From Nocardioides allogilvus (GTDB taxonomy: Bacteria; Actinomycetota; Actinomycetes; Propionibacteriales; Nocardioidaceae), in the NCBI RefSeq assembly GCF_003047285.1, contig NZ_PZYX01000007.1, positions 1 to 64,000 on the forward strand: DNA of 64,000 nucleotides. The letters run 5' to 3'. The notes under the pieces were generated by a model that was given only the letters and a program-made list of their open reading frames with translations, was not told the DNA's origin and did not search any database. The position numbers and the translations under genes were made by a program. How positions within the stretch are numbered: position 1 is the stretch's first letter; every line of letters starts with the position of its first letter. Positions 20,882 through 31,082 of the stretch are shown one piece after another.

Positions 20882-21861
20882 ATCTCGACGCGTCCCTCGA
20901 CGGCCGTGATGCCCAGCTGAGTGAGCGTCTCCTCCAGCACCCACTGGACGCCGAGCGTGTCCTCGAGCGGCATGACCGGGCTCTCGGTCAGGCCGGCGTC
21001 GAGGCAGCGGCCGACCTCGAGGACCTGGTGGCTGTAGCCCCGCCCGGCAGGAGGCAGTGCGACCGCCTCCGCCGCCTCGCCGTTGCGACGGACGACGATC
21101 GTGTCGGGGTGGTGGAAGCGGGGCGCGATCTCGACCGAGCCGCCGGTCCCGATGACGACCGCGCGTCCGGGCGTCTCCGCGGCGAGCGAGCACCACAGGG
21201 AGGCGGCCCGCCCGTCGGCGTACGCCAGGTGGATCGCGGCCGAGGCGTCGGCCCCGTTGGGATAGCGGGTGCCGTGGGCGGTGACGCTCACCGGGGTGCC
21301 GAGGAAGTGCTGGGCGATCGACACGGCATAGACCCCGAGGTCGAGGGTCGCGCCGCCGCCGAGCTCCGGGGCGAAGAGGCGGCTGTCCTCGTCATAGGCG
21401 CGGAAGGCACCGAGGTCGGCCTGCACACCGATCACCTCGCCGATCTCGCCGGCCGCGACCAGCTCCCGCGCCCGCACGACCGCGGGCTGGAAGCGGGTCC
21501 ACATCGCCTCCATGCAGAAGACCTGCGCCGACCGGGCGGCCCAGACGACCTCGCGCGCGCCGGCCAGCGTCGCGGTGAACGCCTTCTCCACCACCACCGC
21601 CTTGCCCGCCGCGATCGCGGCCAGGGCCAGGTCGCGGTGCTGCGGGTGCGGCGTCGCGACGTAGACCACGTCCACGTCGGCGGCCAGCAGCCCCGCATGG
21701 GTGTGTGCGTGGTCGATGCCGTGGACCTCGGCGAACTCGCCGGCCCGTTGCTGGGTGCGGCTGCCGACGGCCACGACCCGGTGACCGGGCGTGTGGGCGA
21801 AGTCGGCGAGGAACGCCGCCGCCATGGCGCCGGTGCCCGCGATCCCCCAGCGCGTGGTCAT
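20878..21861 (-). CDS. Gfo/Idh/MocA family oxidoreductase
   Basis: A 327-residue NAD(P)-dependent oxidoreductase. The N-terminal Rossmann domain has WGIAGTGAMAAAFLADF, VVAVGSRTQQRAGEFAEVHGI and the family motif VVVEKAFTATLAGAREVV, where EK includes the catalytic lysine; the C-terminal alpha/beta domain includes GGGATLDLGVYAVSIAQHFLG. Substrates in this family are sugars, inositols or dihydrodiols. It lies immediately downstream of purE (stop-to-start gap of a few bp), so it is probably co-transcribed, but no purine link is known. Confidence 0.9.
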   Translation of the reverse strand: MTTRWGIAGTGAMAAAFLADFAHTPGHRVVAVGSRTQQRAGEFAEVHGIDHAHTHAGLLAADVDVVYVATPHPQHRDLALAAIAAGKAVVVEKAFTATLAGAREVVWAARSAQVFCMEAMWTRFQPAVVRARELVAAGEIGEVIGVQADLGAFRAYDEDSRLFAPELGGGATLDLGVYAVSIAQHFLGTPVSVTAHGTRYPNGADASAAIHLAYADGRAASLWCSLAAETPGRAVVIGTGGSVEIAPRFHHPDTIVVRRNGEAAEAVALPPAGRGYSHQVLEVGRCLDAGLTESPVMPLEDTLGVQWVLEETLTQLGITAVEGRVEI

Positions 21862-21865
21862 GGGT

Positions 21866-22402
21866 TCAGAAGCCGGTCCGGCGGATGCCCTGCGACGCGT
21901 CGCGCACGACCTGGCCCTTGGCCCGGGCGGTCTCGACCAGGGACGCCTCGAACTCGACGAGCTTCTGCTGGAGCGCCTCGTCGGAGGAGCCGAGGATCCG
22001 GGCGGCGAGGATGCCGGCGTTGCGGGCATTGCCGATCGCCACCGTCGCGACCGGGATGCCGGCGGGCATCTGGACGATCGACATCAGGGAGTCGAGGCCG
22101 TCGAGGTACTTCAGCGGGACCGGCACGCCGATGACCGGGAGCGGCGTGACCGAGGCGAGCATGCCGGGCAGGGCGGCCGCACCGCCGGCGCCCGCGATCA
22201 GCACCCGCAGCCCGCGGCCGTGGGCCTGCTTGCCGTAGTCGAGCATCTCCTGGGGCATGCGGTGGGCGGACTGGACGTCGGCCTCCCACGCGATGCCGAA
22301 CTCGTCGAGGACGTCGGCGGCCGCCTGCATCACCGGCCAGTCGGAGTCCGAGCCCATCACGATGCCGACGCTCGGGCCAGGGCTGGTGGCGCTGTCACTC
22401 AC
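21866..22402 (-). CDS. purE: N5-carboxyaminoimidazole ribonucleotide mutase
   Basis: A 178-residue class I PurE that converts N5-CAIR to CAIR in purine synthesis. [24 protein letters not shown] carries the SDSD..M substrate loop, [12 protein letters not shown] the SAHR motif, and [25 protein letters not shown] the phosphate-binding GAGG..LPG segment with the family's conserved stretch. GTG 22402 overlaps the end of purK by 8 bp. It works with PurK upstream, the usual bacterial two-step pair. Confidence 0.95.
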   Translation of the reverse strand: MSDSATSPGPSVGIVMGSDSDWPVMQAAADVLDEFGIAWEADVQSAHRMPQEMLDYGKQAHGRGLRVLIAGAGGAAALPGMLASVTPLPVIGVPVPLKYLDGLDSLMSIVQMPAGIPVATVAIGNARNAGILAARILGSSDEALQQKLVEFEASLVETARAKGQVVRDASQGIRRTGF

Positions 22403-23552
22403 TGGTGTCTCCTAGGTCTCCGCGGAACCACGCGGCGGCGTGCCGCGCCCGCTCCAGGCAATCATCGAGGTCGTCGCCGTAGGTGTTGACGTGTCCCACC
22501 TTGCGGCCAGGACGCAGGTCCTTGCCGTAGAGGTGTACGCGCAGGTGCGGGTCGCGGGCCATGGCGTGCGGGAAGCCGTCGTAGAGGCGGCCGGTGTCGG
22601 TGGGTCCCCCCAGGATGTTCACCATCACCGTCCAGCGCGACCGCGGGGCGGGCGAGCCCAGCGGGAGGTCCATGACAGCGCGCAGATGATTCTCGAACTG
22701 GGACGTCACGGCGCCGTCCTGGGTCCAGTGGCCGGTGTTGTGGGGACGCATGGCCAGCTCGTTGACCAGGATGCGACCGTCGGCGGTCTCGAAGAGCTCG
22801 ACGGCGAGGATGCCCGTGACGTCGAGCGCACCGGCGACGCGCAGCGCGATCTGCTGCGCCTCCCCGGCCAGGGCAGGCGAGAGGTCCGGCGCCGGCGCGA
22901 TGACCTCGTGGCAGACGCCGTCGAGCTGGGTGGACGCCACCACCGGGTAGGCCGCGGCCTGACCGCTTGGCGAACGCGCCACCAGCGCCGAGAGCTCGCG
23001 GCGGAAGTCGACGAGCTCCTCGGCCAGGATCTGCACCCCAGCGGCGTCGGCGGCCGCGAACGCGGGCTCGGCGTCGGCGAGGTCGCGCACGACCCAGACG
23101 CCCTTGCCGTCGTAGCCGCCGCGGGTGGTCTTCAGCACGCACGGCAGGCCGAAGGCCTCGACCTCGGCGGTGGAGGCGACCACGGCGTTGCGCGGGCAGG
23201 GCACGCCGAGCTCGGCGAGGCGCGCACGCATGACCGCCTTGTCCTGGGCGTGCACGAGCGCGTCCGGTCCGGGTCGTACGGCGATGCCGTCGGCCTCGAG
23301 GGCGTGCAGGTGGGCCGTCGGGACGTGCTCGTGGTCGAAGGTCACGACCGGGCAGCCGGCGGTGACGGCACGCAACGTGTCGAGGTCGGTGTAGTCACCG
23401 ACGACGTGGTCGGGAATGACCTGGGCGGCCGAGACACCGGGCGCCTCGGCCAGGAGCCGGAGCGGCAGCCCCAGCGCGATGGCGGGCTGCGCCATCATCC
23501 GGGCGAGCTGACCGCCACCGATCACGGCAAGGGTGGGTGCTCGCATCGACAC
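22395..23552 (-). CDS. purK: N5-carboxyaminoimidazole ribonucleotide synthase
   Basis: A 385-residue ATP-grasp enzyme that makes N5-CAIR from AIR, bicarbonate and ATP. Seen are [46 protein letters not shown] for ATP binding, [36 protein letters not shown] with the Mg-binding Glu/Asn, and [13 protein letters not shown] 23552 is 6 nt from TAGGGT, a leaderless layout; ATG 23546 is an alternative. The gene overlaps purE by 8 bp. The -10 element begins with the stop codon of the upstream winged-helix gene. Confidence 0.95.
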   Translation of the reverse strand: MSMRAPTLAVIGGGQLARMMAQPAIALGLPLRLLAEAPGVSAAQVIPDHVVGDYTDLDTLRAVTAGCPVVTFDHEHVPTAHLHALEADGIAVRPGPDALVHAQDKAVMRARLAELGVPCPRNAVVASTAEVEAFGLPCVLKTTRGGYDGKGVWVVRDLADAEPAFAAADAAGVQILAEELVDFRRELSALVARSPSGQAAAYPVVASTQLDGVCHEVIAPAPDLSPALAGEAQQIALRVAGALDVTGILAVELFETADGRILVNELAMRPHNTGHWTQDGAVTSQFENHLRAVMDLPLGSPAPRSRWTVMVNILGGPTDTGRLYDGFPHAMARDPHLRVHLYGKDLRPGRKVGHVNTYGDDLDDCLERARHAAAWFRGDLGDTSE

Positions 23553-23558
23553 GCGGGC

Positions 23559-23564
23559 ACCCTA
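23559..23564 (-). promoter_or_regulatory. -10 element TAGGGT embedding the winged-helix stop codon
   Basis: On the minus strand TAG of the winged-helix gene is the first half of TAGGGT, 6 nt from the purK GTG. The purK-purE-oxidoreductase set thus has a promoter inside the end of the gene before it. Confidence 0.5.
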
Positions 23565-23873
23565 CGACAGCGGCGGGTCGACCTCGAATCGCAGCCCCGC
23601 TCCGCGCACGGTGGTGATCAGCCCGGGCGAGCGCGGATCGTCCCCGAGCTTGCGGCGCAGCCACCCGAGGTGGACGTCGATCGTCTTGGACGAGGACCAG
23701 AAGGTCGTGTCCCAGACCTCGTGCATGAGCTCGGCGCGGGTCACGACATCGCCCGCACGGCTCATCAGCGCGTGCAAGAGGTCGAACTCCTTGCGTGAGA
23801 GCGTCAGCTCCCGATCCCCCCGCCACACCCGTCGCTCGTGCGGGTCCACCAGAACATCCTGTACGGACAGCAC
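23562..23873 (-). CDS. Orphan OmpR/PhoB-type winged-helix DNA-binding protein
   Basis: A 103-residue protein made only of the Trans_reg_C output domain: a short beta platform (VLVDPHERRVWRGDRELTLSRKEFDLLHALMSRAGDVVTRAELMHEVWDTTFWS in outline), the recognition helix SSSKTIDVHLGWLRRKLGDD and the wing LITTVRGAGLRFE. No receiver domain is present, and upstream sequence does not encode one in any nearby frame that I can recognise. GTG 23873 is 6 nt from TACCTT (leaderless layout). It may act constitutively or be controlled by protein level. Confidence 0.82.
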   Translation of the reverse strand: MLSVQDVLVDPHERRVWRGDRELTLSRKEFDLLHALMSRAGDVVTRAELMHEVWDTTFWSSSKTIDVHLGWLRRKLGDDPRSPGLITTVRGAGLRFEVDPPLS

Positions 23874-23879
23874 CCGGAC

Positions 23880-23885
23880 AAGGTA
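23880..23885 (-). promoter_or_regulatory. -10 element TACCTT, leaderless winged-helix gene
   Basis: Minus-strand TACCTT is 6 nt from GTG 23873. A perfect palindrome GGTCTAGACC (23934-23943) lies about 50 bp upstream, between this promoter and the cyclase stop. Confidence 0.4.
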
Positions 23886-23944
23886 GGAACGCCCGGCCGG
23901 ACGTGCGGCTCGTTCGACGAAAGTCGCCGGACTGGTCTAGACCC

Positions 23945-24973
23945 TCAGCGGCGGCGTACGGCGACCGGCTCGACCAGCCCGAAGCCGCGGACCGGCCGCG
24001 CGGGGAGCCGCCGGGACTCGAAGGCGTCCTCCGGCAGCAGGTCGGCGGTGACCTGGTCGATGATCAACCGGTTCCGCCTGGCCACCGCCGTCAGCCGCGA
24101 CGCCAGGTTGACCGGCGGTCCGAAGACGTCGCCGAGCCGGGGGACGACCGGTCCCGAGGCCAGCCCGATGCGCACGTCGGGCATCCGCGGGTCGCGACCG
24201 ATCACGTTGATGATCCCCTCGGCGACCTCGATCGCCGGCACCGCGTCGTTGAGCACGAACAGGACCGAGTCACCGAGGCTCTTGATGATCCGGCCGCCGT
24301 GCACGGAGACGACGTCCTGGCAGCGGGTCTCGAACTTCTCGACGAGGTCGCCGATCTGCTCGCGGTCCAGCTGGTTGGACAGCGCCGTGAAGGAGACCAG
24401 GTCGGCGAAGCCGACGGTCACGTCGACGGTGTGCAGGTCCTCGTGCTCGGCGCCCATGGCCTCCATCCGCGCGACGGCGGCGGCGAGGTGGCGGCGCCAG
24501 GCATAGATCAGCATCTCCTCGAGGGGCTCGCTGAGCTCCTCGATCAGTCGCAGCGCGGAGCCCACGCGCGAGCCGGTCGCCTGCTCGCCCGCCTCGAGCT
24601 CCTCGACCCTGCTGGCCAGCGTCGAGACCTCCCAGTCGGCCAGCCGCGCCATCGTCTGGCCGGCGCCACGGGTGAGACCCACGGCCATGTCGAAGTCCAC
24701 GGCCCCGGAGTCGACGATCGACATCATCGCCGACACCGCCTCGACATCGGCCGCGCTGAAGGCGCGCTCGCCGCCCATCTCGGGGAAGCCGAGGGCGCGC
24801 CACAGCCGCCGGGCCTGGTCGATGGTCACGCCCGTCTCGGCGGCCACCTCGGCGGCGTTCAGGGTCGGAGACTGCTTGAGCACGGCGAGGTCGAGTCGCT
24901 CGGGCACGCTCAGCTCGGCCTCGGCAGCAGCGTCGGACTTGTCCGAGGACGAGCGGCGACCCTCACGTCCCAT
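23945..24973 (-). CDS. Class III adenylate/guanylate cyclase domain protein
   Basis: A 342-residue soluble protein. The N-terminal half holds a MerR-like helix-turn-helix segment (TLNAAEVAAETGVTIDQARRLWRALGF) and a helical region, an arrangement known in actinobacterial cyclases. The C-terminal cyclase homology domain keeps both metal aspartates (VGFADLVSFT; LGDSVLFVL), the purine-selecting Lys (RIIKSLGDS) and Asp (LGDVFGPPVNLAS), and the transition-state Asn/Arg (VNLASRL), so it should be active, probably as an adenylyl cyclase. Its ATG lies inside the end of the PH-domain gene (11-bp overlap), indicating translational coupling. Confidence 0.9.
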   Translation of the reverse strand: MGREGRRSSSDKSDAAAEAELSVPERLDLAVLKQSPTLNAAEVAAETGVTIDQARRLWRALGFPEMGGERAFSAADVEAVSAMMSIVDSGAVDFDMAVGLTRGAGQTMARLADWEVSTLASRVEELEAGEQATGSRVGSALRLIEELSEPLEEMLIYAWRRHLAAAVARMEAMGAEHEDLHTVDVTVGFADLVSFTALSNQLDREQIGDLVEKFETRCQDVVSVHGGRIIKSLGDSVLFVLNDAVPAIEVAEGIINVIGRDPRMPDVRIGLASGPVVPRLGDVFGPPVNLASRLTAVARRNRLIIDQVTADLLPEDAFESRRLPARPVRGFGLVEPVAVRRR

Positions 24974-25466
24974 CGTCGGCCCGGTCGCTGCTGGAGAGGG
25001 AGTGCAGCTCCTCGGCGACCTTGAGCTGCACTTGCTCGACGCGCGGGATGTCGTCGAGCAGCACCCGACCGTTGGTGCTCGCGTCGGAGACGATGAGCGT
25101 GCCGCAGCCGAAGAGGCGATCGATCACGCCGACCTCGAAGTCGACCCCGCTGATCCGGTTGAGCGGGATCGTGCGGCCCTCCTTGGCGATCAGCCCCGAG
25201 CGCTTGATGAAGCGACGGTTGGTGAACGTGTAGGTCGTCGTCAGCCACGCGATGAACGGCCGCAGCACCCACCACACGACGATGCCCGCCGCGACCGCTC
25301 CGGCGACGGCGCCCAGCACCGTCGAGTCGCTGCGGCTCGCCAGGAACAGCACCGCCGCCACGACGAGCACGAGGATCAGCGCGGGAGCGAGCAGTGCCTT
25401 CGGGTGCGTGCGGGTGGAGATGACGACGTGCTCACCGTCGTTGAGGAGCTTGGTCGGGTAGGCCAC
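24963..25466 (-). CDS. PH domain (DUF304/bPH2) membrane protein
   Basis: A 167-residue protein with a hydrophobic hairpin near the N-terminus (LLAPALILVLVVAAVLFLAS and LGAVAGAVAAGIVVWWVLRPF) followed by a bacterial PH-like domain (TTYTFTNRRFIKRSGLIAKEGRTIPLNRISGVDFEVGVIDRLFGCGTLIVSDAS in outline). GTG 25466 has CATGAT 6 nt upstream (leaderless layout). It is coupled to the adenylate cyclase by an 11-bp overlap, so it may recruit the enzyme or report on the membrane (inference). Confidence 0.87.
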   Translation of the reverse strand: MAYPTKLLNDGEHVVISTRTHPKALLAPALILVLVVAAVLFLASRSDSTVLGAVAGAVAAGIVVWWVLRPFIAWLTTTYTFTNRRFIKRSGLIAKEGRTIPLNRISGVDFEVGVIDRLFGCGTLIVSDASTNGRVLLDDIPRVEQVQLKVAEELHSLSSSDRADDGT

Positions 25467-25472
25467 GACGCG

Positions 25473-25478
25473 ATCATG
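25473..25478 (-). promoter_or_regulatory. -10 element CATGAT, leaderless PH-domain gene
   Basis: Minus-strand CATGAT is 6 nt from GTG 25466 and directly follows the biotin ligase stop. The same hexamer and spacing occur before the SGNH lipoprotein gene (39968-39973). Confidence 0.4.
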
Positions 25479-26264
25479 TCACTGCTGTGGGCGGACGTGA
25501 ATCACATCGCCGGCGCCGACGGTGAACGTCCCCTCGGCCGAGCTCACGACCAGGGCGCCACGCGAGTCGATGTCGAGGGCCTCGCCCCGACGGACGTCCC
25601 CTCCGGGCAGGTGGACGTCGACCGAGCGCCCAAGGGTCGAGCACACGTCGACGTACGCCGCGCGCAGCGCCTCCGGGTCGCGGAGCAGGCCCTGGAGCCC
25701 GTGCAGGGAGCCGAGCACCTGGCCGAGCAGGCCCGTGCGCTCCACGGGCTCGCCGGTCTCGAGCTCGATGGAGGTGGCCAGTGCGACCGGCAGCTCCTCG
25801 AGGGTCTGGGAGACGTTGATCCCGATCCCGATCACGGCCGCCGGGCCGAGGGGCGTGTCGATCCGCTCGACCAGGATGCCGGCGACCTTGCGCTCCTCGA
25901 CGAGCACGTCGTTGGGCCACTTCAGGGCGATGTCCGGCAACCGGTCGGCGAGCGCCGCCTGCACGGCATAGCCGGTCAGCAGCGGGAGCCACGGCCAGTC
26001 CTGCGCGGGCGCGTCGGGTCGGAGCAGCACGGAGAGCGTCAGCGACGACCTGGCCGGCGTCTCCCACACCCGGTCGAGACGCCCGCGACCGGCGGTCTGG
26101 TGCTCGGTGACCACGACCACGCCCTCGTCCTCGCCGGCGCGGGCACGCTCGGCGACGACCGCGTTGGTGGAGGGCGAGGCCTCGGTGATCTCGACCCGCC
26201 AGCCCTGCGGCGTGACGAGGCGGTCGGGATCGAGGACTGGGCGCGGTGCGGGAACGGAGGTCAT
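25479..26264 (-). CDS. birA: Biotin--[acetyl-CoA carboxylase] ligase
   Basis: A 261-residue monofunctional biotin protein ligase that attaches biotin to the lysine of carrier domains. The biotinyl-AMP site is visible as [27 protein letters not shown] and [20 protein letters not shown], with the small C-terminal SH3-like domain after about residue 210. There is no N-terminal DNA-binding domain, so it is not the regulatory BirA type. It is divergent from the carboxylase beta gene, and three biotin-carrying or biotin-dependent enzymes lie within 17 kb. Confidence 0.94.
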   Translation of the reverse strand: MTSVPAPRPVLDPDRLVTPQGWRVEITEASPSTNAVVAERARAGEDEGVVVVTEHQTAGRGRLDRVWETPARSSLTLSVLLRPDAPAQDWPWLPLLTGYAVQAALADRLPDIALKWPNDVLVEERKVAGILVERIDTPLGPAAVIGIGINVSQTLEELPVALATSIELETGEPVERTGLLGQVLGSLHGLQGLLRDPEALRAAYVDVCSTLGRSVDVHLPGGDVRRGEALDIDSRGALVVSSAEGTFTVGAGDVIHVRPQQ

Positions 26265-26270
26265 GGGCAC

Positions 26271-26277
26271 TAGATTG
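26271..26277. promoter_or_regulatory. Overlapping divergent -10 elements (birA / carboxylase beta)
   Basis: On the plus strand TAGATT (26271-26276) precedes the carboxylase gene, with a leader of about 28 nt carrying AGGAGG. On the minus strand CAATCT (26277-26272) is 7 nt from the birA ATG (leaderless). The hexamers overlap by five bases. Confidence 0.45.
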
Positions 26278-26305
26278 GCGCAGCAGACAACAGGAGGCCA
26301 CTGGA

Positions 26306-27927
<1,622 letters not shown>

Positions 27928-27928
<1 letters not shown>

Positions 27929-28149
27929 TGAGTGCCGACCAGCCCGACGCCCCGATCCTCAAGGTCGTCAACGCCGACGCGACACCGGAGGAGATCGCCG
28001 CCCTGGTGGCGGTCTTCTCCGCGCTCGGGTCGGCGACGGAGGACGTCGCCCCGCGGCGTACCCCCGAGTGGTCCCAGCCTGCCCGGCGCGTGCGCACCCC
28101 GCACGCGCACGGCCCCGGCGGCTGGCGCGCGAGCAGCCTGCCCCGCTGA
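27928..28149 (+). CDS. accE: Acyl-CoA carboxylase epsilon subunit
   Basis: A 73-residue protein of the small actinobacterial AccE/PccE family, which stabilises the alpha-beta carboxylase complex. The conserved start of the fold is ILKVVNADATPEEIAALVAVFSAL, and the C-terminus is the usual short basic/aromatic tail (PEWSQPARRVRT... GGWRASSLPR). Its ATG overlaps the beta-subunit stop (TGATG), giving coupled expression. The presence of an epsilon subunit supports an actinobacterial acyl-CoA carboxylase rather than a single-specificity enzyme. Confidence 0.85.
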
Positions 28150-28185
28150 GCAACAACTCCGTGGCCGTCGCCGGCGCACGGGTGG

Positions 28186-28191
28186 CAGGGT
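28186..28191 (+). promoter_or_regulatory. Weak -10 element CAGGGT before the DUF885 gene
   Basis: CAGGGT lies 6 nt from GTG 28198, so a leaderless start is plausible. The first base departs from the TANNNT pattern. Confidence 0.3.
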
Positions 28192-28197
28192 GTGCGC

Positions 28198-29877
28198 GTG
28201 ATGACGCGCACCATTGATGCCCTGTGTGACCAGTTCGTCGAGGACTACGCGGCCCTCGACCCGATCACCGCGACCTTCCTCGGTGTACCCGGACACGACG
28301 ACCGGCTGACCGACCTGTCGCCGGCTGGTTACGACGCCCGGATCGCGCTCGTGCGGGCCGCTGTCGAGGCCGTCGAGGCCGCGACCCCGGTCGACGACCT
28401 CGAGGCTGCGGCGCGTGACTCGTTCCTGGAGCGCAACCGTCTCGAGCTCGAGCTCGAGGCCGCCGGGCTGAGCCGATCGCGGATGTCGGTGCTGTGGAGC
28501 GCGCTGCACGAGATCCGCGAGGTCTTCGACCTGATGCCGACCGAAGGCGCGGAGGCGGTCGCGAACATCGGCGCGCGTCTGGCGGCCGTGCCCGCCACCC
28601 TCGAGGACCTCCGCGTCACGCTCTCCGACGAGGCGCGCAAGGGCCATGTCGCCGCGGCCCGGCAGTACGCCGAGGTCGCCGAGCAGGTACGCCGCTGGAC
28701 CGGCCAAGCAGGTGAGGGCGGCGACTTCTTCGCCGGCCTCGTGGAGCGACTGCAGGCACCCAAGCTGACCGAGCAGGCGAAGGCCGCGAGCCGGGCGTTC
28801 GCCGGCTTCGGGCTCTTCCTGTCCGACGAGCTGGAGCCGCAGGGGCGCGACAAGGAGGGCGTCGGGCGCGAGCACTACGCCCTGGCCAGCCGCTACTTCC
28901 TCGGCGCCGAGGTCGACCTCGACGAGACCTACGCCTGGGGCTGGACCGAGCTCCAGCGGCTCTCCGACCTGATGGCGCGGACCGCCGAGGAGATCCTGCC
29001 GGGCGCGAGCGTCGACGAGGCAGTGGCCCACCTCGAGGCCGACGCCTCCCGGGTCGTCAAGGGCCGCGAGGCGTTCCGCGAGTGGATGCAGGACCTCGCC
29101 GACCGGACCATCGCCGACCTGGCCGACACCCACTTCGACATCCCCGAGCCGATCCGCCGCATCGAGTGCAAGCTCGCCCCCACCAACGACGGCGGCATCT
29201 ACTACACCGGCCCCTCCGAGGACTTTTCCCGCCCGGGACGCATGTGGTGGTCGGTGCCCGACGGCATCGAGGACTTCCACCCCTGGCGCGAGGTCACGAC
29301 CGTCTTCCACGAGGGCGTCCCCGGCCACCACCTGCAGGTCGCCCAGACCGCCTACCGCAAGGAGAGCCTCAACCGCTGGCAGCGGCTGATGTGCTGGTGC
29401 AGCGGCCACGGCGAGGGCTGGGCGCTGTACGCCGAGAGGCTGATGGAGGAGCTCGGCCACCTCGCCGACCCCGCGGACCGGCTCGGCATGCTCGACGGCC
29501 AGTCGCTGCGCGCGGCCCGGGTCATCGTCGACATCGGCATGCACCTCGAGCTGGAGATCCCGGCGGACAACACCCTCGGCGCCGACGGCAGCGCGTTCCA
29601 CCCCGGGGAGACCTGGACGCCGGAGCTGGGCCTGGAGTTCATGCGCCTGCACTGCCGGATGGACGACGAGGTGATCCAGTTCGAGGTGAAGCGCTACCTC
29701 GGCCTGCCGGGTCAGGCGCCGTCGTACAAGGTGGGCGAACGCATCTGGCTCGATGCACGCGCCGAGGTGCAGCAGCGCCACGGCGACGCCTTCGACCTGA
29801 AGGCCTTCCACCGTGCCGCCCTCGACCTCGGCTCGCTCGGCCTGGACCCGCTGAGGGCGGCGCTCGCCCGCCTGTGA
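28198..29877 (+). CDS. DUF885 family zinc metallopeptidase
   Basis: A 559-residue mainly helical protein of the DUF885 family, distantly related to gluzincin peptidases. The zinc motif is FHEGVPGHHLQVAQ (HE...GHH), followed by a second region FSGHGEGWALYAERLMEELG-like (CSGHGEGWALYAERLMEE) supplying the third ligand Glu, and PGQAPSYKVGERIWLDARAE near the C-terminus. No signal peptide is seen, so it is probably cytoplasmic. GTG 28198 is chosen by the -10 spacing; ATG 28201 is equally possible. The substrate is unknown. Confidence 0.9.
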   Translation: MMTRTIDALCDQFVEDYAALDPITATFLGVPGHDDRLTDLSPAGYDARIALVRAAVEAVEAATPVDDLEAAARDSFLERNRLELELEAAGLSRSRMSVLWSALHEIREVFDLMPTEGAEAVANIGARLAAVPATLEDLRVTLSDEARKGHVAAARQYAEVAEQVRRWTGQAGEGGDFFAGLVERLQAPKLTEQAKAASRAFAGFGLFLSDELEPQGRDKEGVGREHYALASRYFLGAEVDLDETYAWGWTELQRLSDLMARTAEEILPGASVDEAVAHLEADASRVVKGREAFREWMQDLADRTIADLADTHFDIPEPIRRIECKLAPTNDGGIYYTGPSEDFSRPGRMWWSVPDGIEDFHPWREVTTVFHEGVPGHHLQVAQTAYRKESLNRWQRLMCWCSGHGEGWALYAERLMEELGHLADPADRLGMLDGQSLRAARVIVDIGMHLELEIPADNTLGADGSAFHPGETWTPELGLEFMRLHCRMDDEVIQFEVKRYLGLPGQAPSYKVGERIWLDARAEVQQRHGDAFDLKAFHRAALDLGSLGLDPLRAALARL

Positions 29878-29966
29878 TCGGCCGGCGGGGCGCCGTACGA
29901 CCGCACTGCGGTGCTGGTGCCGCTCATGCGGTGTCCGGCCACCGCCGCAGCGACAAGAGCGCCGCA

Positions 29967-29972
29967 TAGGGT
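29967..29972 (+). promoter_or_regulatory. -10 element TAGGGT, leaderless maf
   Basis: TAGGGT is followed by 7 nt (CGGCGGC) and ATG 29980. The same hexamer and spacing precede the gene at 44810. Confidence 0.55.
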
Positions 29973-29979
29973 CGGCGGC

Positions 29980-30585
29980 ATGCAGCTCGTCCTCGCCTCC
30001 GCCTCCCCCGCCCGGCTCGCGACCCTCAGGAGCGCGGGCATCGACCCGACGGTCATCGTCAGCGGCGTCGACGAGTCCCAGCTCGACGGACTGCCGCCGG
30101 CCGAGCTGGCGCTCCAGCTGGCCGAGCTGAAGTGCGCCGCGGTCGCCGAGCGCGACGACCTGCCGGCGGGGTCCCTCGTGCTCGGGTGCGACTCGGTGCT
30201 CGAGCTCGGCGGCGAGGCGCTCGGCAAGCCGGAGTCGCCGGAAGTCGCGGTCGAGCGCTGGCGCGCGATGCGCGGCAACCAGGGCGTCCTCCAGACCGGC
30301 CACTGCCTGCGGGACACCTCGACCGGCCGGGTCGCGGCCGCGACGGCCAGCACGGTGGTGCACTTCGCCGACCTGAGCGACGCGGAGATCGAGGCCTACG
30401 TCGCGACCGGCGAGCCGCTGCACGTCGCCGGCGCCTTCACCGTCGACGGCCTGGGGGGTGCGTTCGTCACCCGCATCGATGGCGACCACCACAACGTGGT
30501 CGGCGTCAGCCTCCCGCTGCTGCGCGACCTGGTGGCCGAGCTCGGCCACCAGTGGACCGAGCTCTGGCGCCCGGTCAGCGCCTGA
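29980..30585 (+). CDS. maf: Maf family nucleoside triphosphate pyrophosphatase
   Basis: A 201-residue Maf/YhdE-type enzyme that hydrolyses non-canonical or modified NTPs to monophosphates. Motifs seen are LVLASASPARLATLRSAGI at the N-terminus (S.SP.R), the KCAAVAERDD lysine, LVLGCDSVLELGGEALGKPESPEVAVERWRAMRG with the catalytic Asp, and EPLHVAGAFTVDGLGGAFV (AGaF.idG.G). Start ATG 29980 gives the normal family length. The last 11 bp overlap the convergent GtrA gene. Confidence 0.92.
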   Translation: MQLVLASASPARLATLRSAGIDPTVIVSGVDESQLDGLPPAELALQLAELKCAAVAERDDLPAGSLVLGCDSVLELGGEALGKPESPEVAVERWRAMRGNQGVLQTGHCLRDTSTGRVAAATASTVVHFADLSDAEIEAYVATGEPLHVAGAFTVDGLGGAFVTRIDGDHHNVVGVSLPLLRDLVAELGHQWTELWRPVSA

Positions 30586-31048
30586 GGCGCTCGAGCCCGT
30601 CGGTCTCGTCGCGTACGCCGAACACGAGCTGTCGCGTCAGCACGAACCGGGCCGCGTTGCTGAGCGCGAGCCCGATGACGTTGGCCGAGATGTTGTCGGA
30701 GAAGGGGTCGTCGAGGCCCAGGATGTTGCGGCTGAACCACAGGCAGCCGATCGGGATGATCATCGTGCCGATGCTGATCGCCACGAACGCGGTCCGGCCG
30801 CCGTCGATGTGCGTGGTCGAGCGGTGCCGGAACGCCCACCACCGCGTGCCGCGGTAGCTGATCGCCGTACCGACGAGATTGGCGATGAGGTAGCCCAGGA
30901 TCGGGTGCCCGTTGAGGGGTGCGACGTGCGCCATGTTGAAGCCGTGCACGAGCCCGTTGAACAGGATGAAGGACACGATGGTCGCGCCCAGGCCCACGGC
31001 CAGGTAGCGCCCGATCTCCCCCGCCAGCTGGCGTCGTCTCGGCGTCAC
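30575..31048 (-). CDS. GtrA family membrane protein
   Basis: A 157-residue protein with four membrane spans (YLAVGLGATIVSFILFNGLVHGF, HPILGYLIANLVGTAISY, TAFVAISIGTMIIPIGCLWFS, NVIGLALSNAARFVLTRQLVF) and the family's RYRGTRWWAFR-like loop (SYRGTRWWAFRH). GtrA proteins help move or modify polyprenol-linked sugars across the membrane in wall glycan synthesis; in actinobacteria some are linked to arabinogalactan. It overlaps maf by 11 bp on opposite strands. No glycosyltransferase is adjacent. Confidence 0.88.
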   Translation of the reverse strand: MTPRRRQLAGEIGRYLAVGLGATIVSFILFNGLVHGFNMAHVAPLNGHPILGYLIANLVGTAISYRGTRWWAFRHRSTTHIDGGRTAFVAISIGTMIIPIGCLWFSRNILGLDDPFSDNISANVIGLALSNAARFVLTRQLVFGVRDETDGLERLRR

Positions 31049-31062
31049 GCCTGCAAGGCTAC

Positions 31063-31082
31063 GGCCCGCGGCTCAGCGGGCC
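31063..31082. terminator. Short hairpin at the lipoprotein stop
   Basis: GGCCCGC (31063-31069) pairs with GCGGGCC (31076-31082) around a 6-nt loop that contains the stop codon of the lipoprotein gene. It may be a weak terminator before the GtrA gene. Confidence 0.35.
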
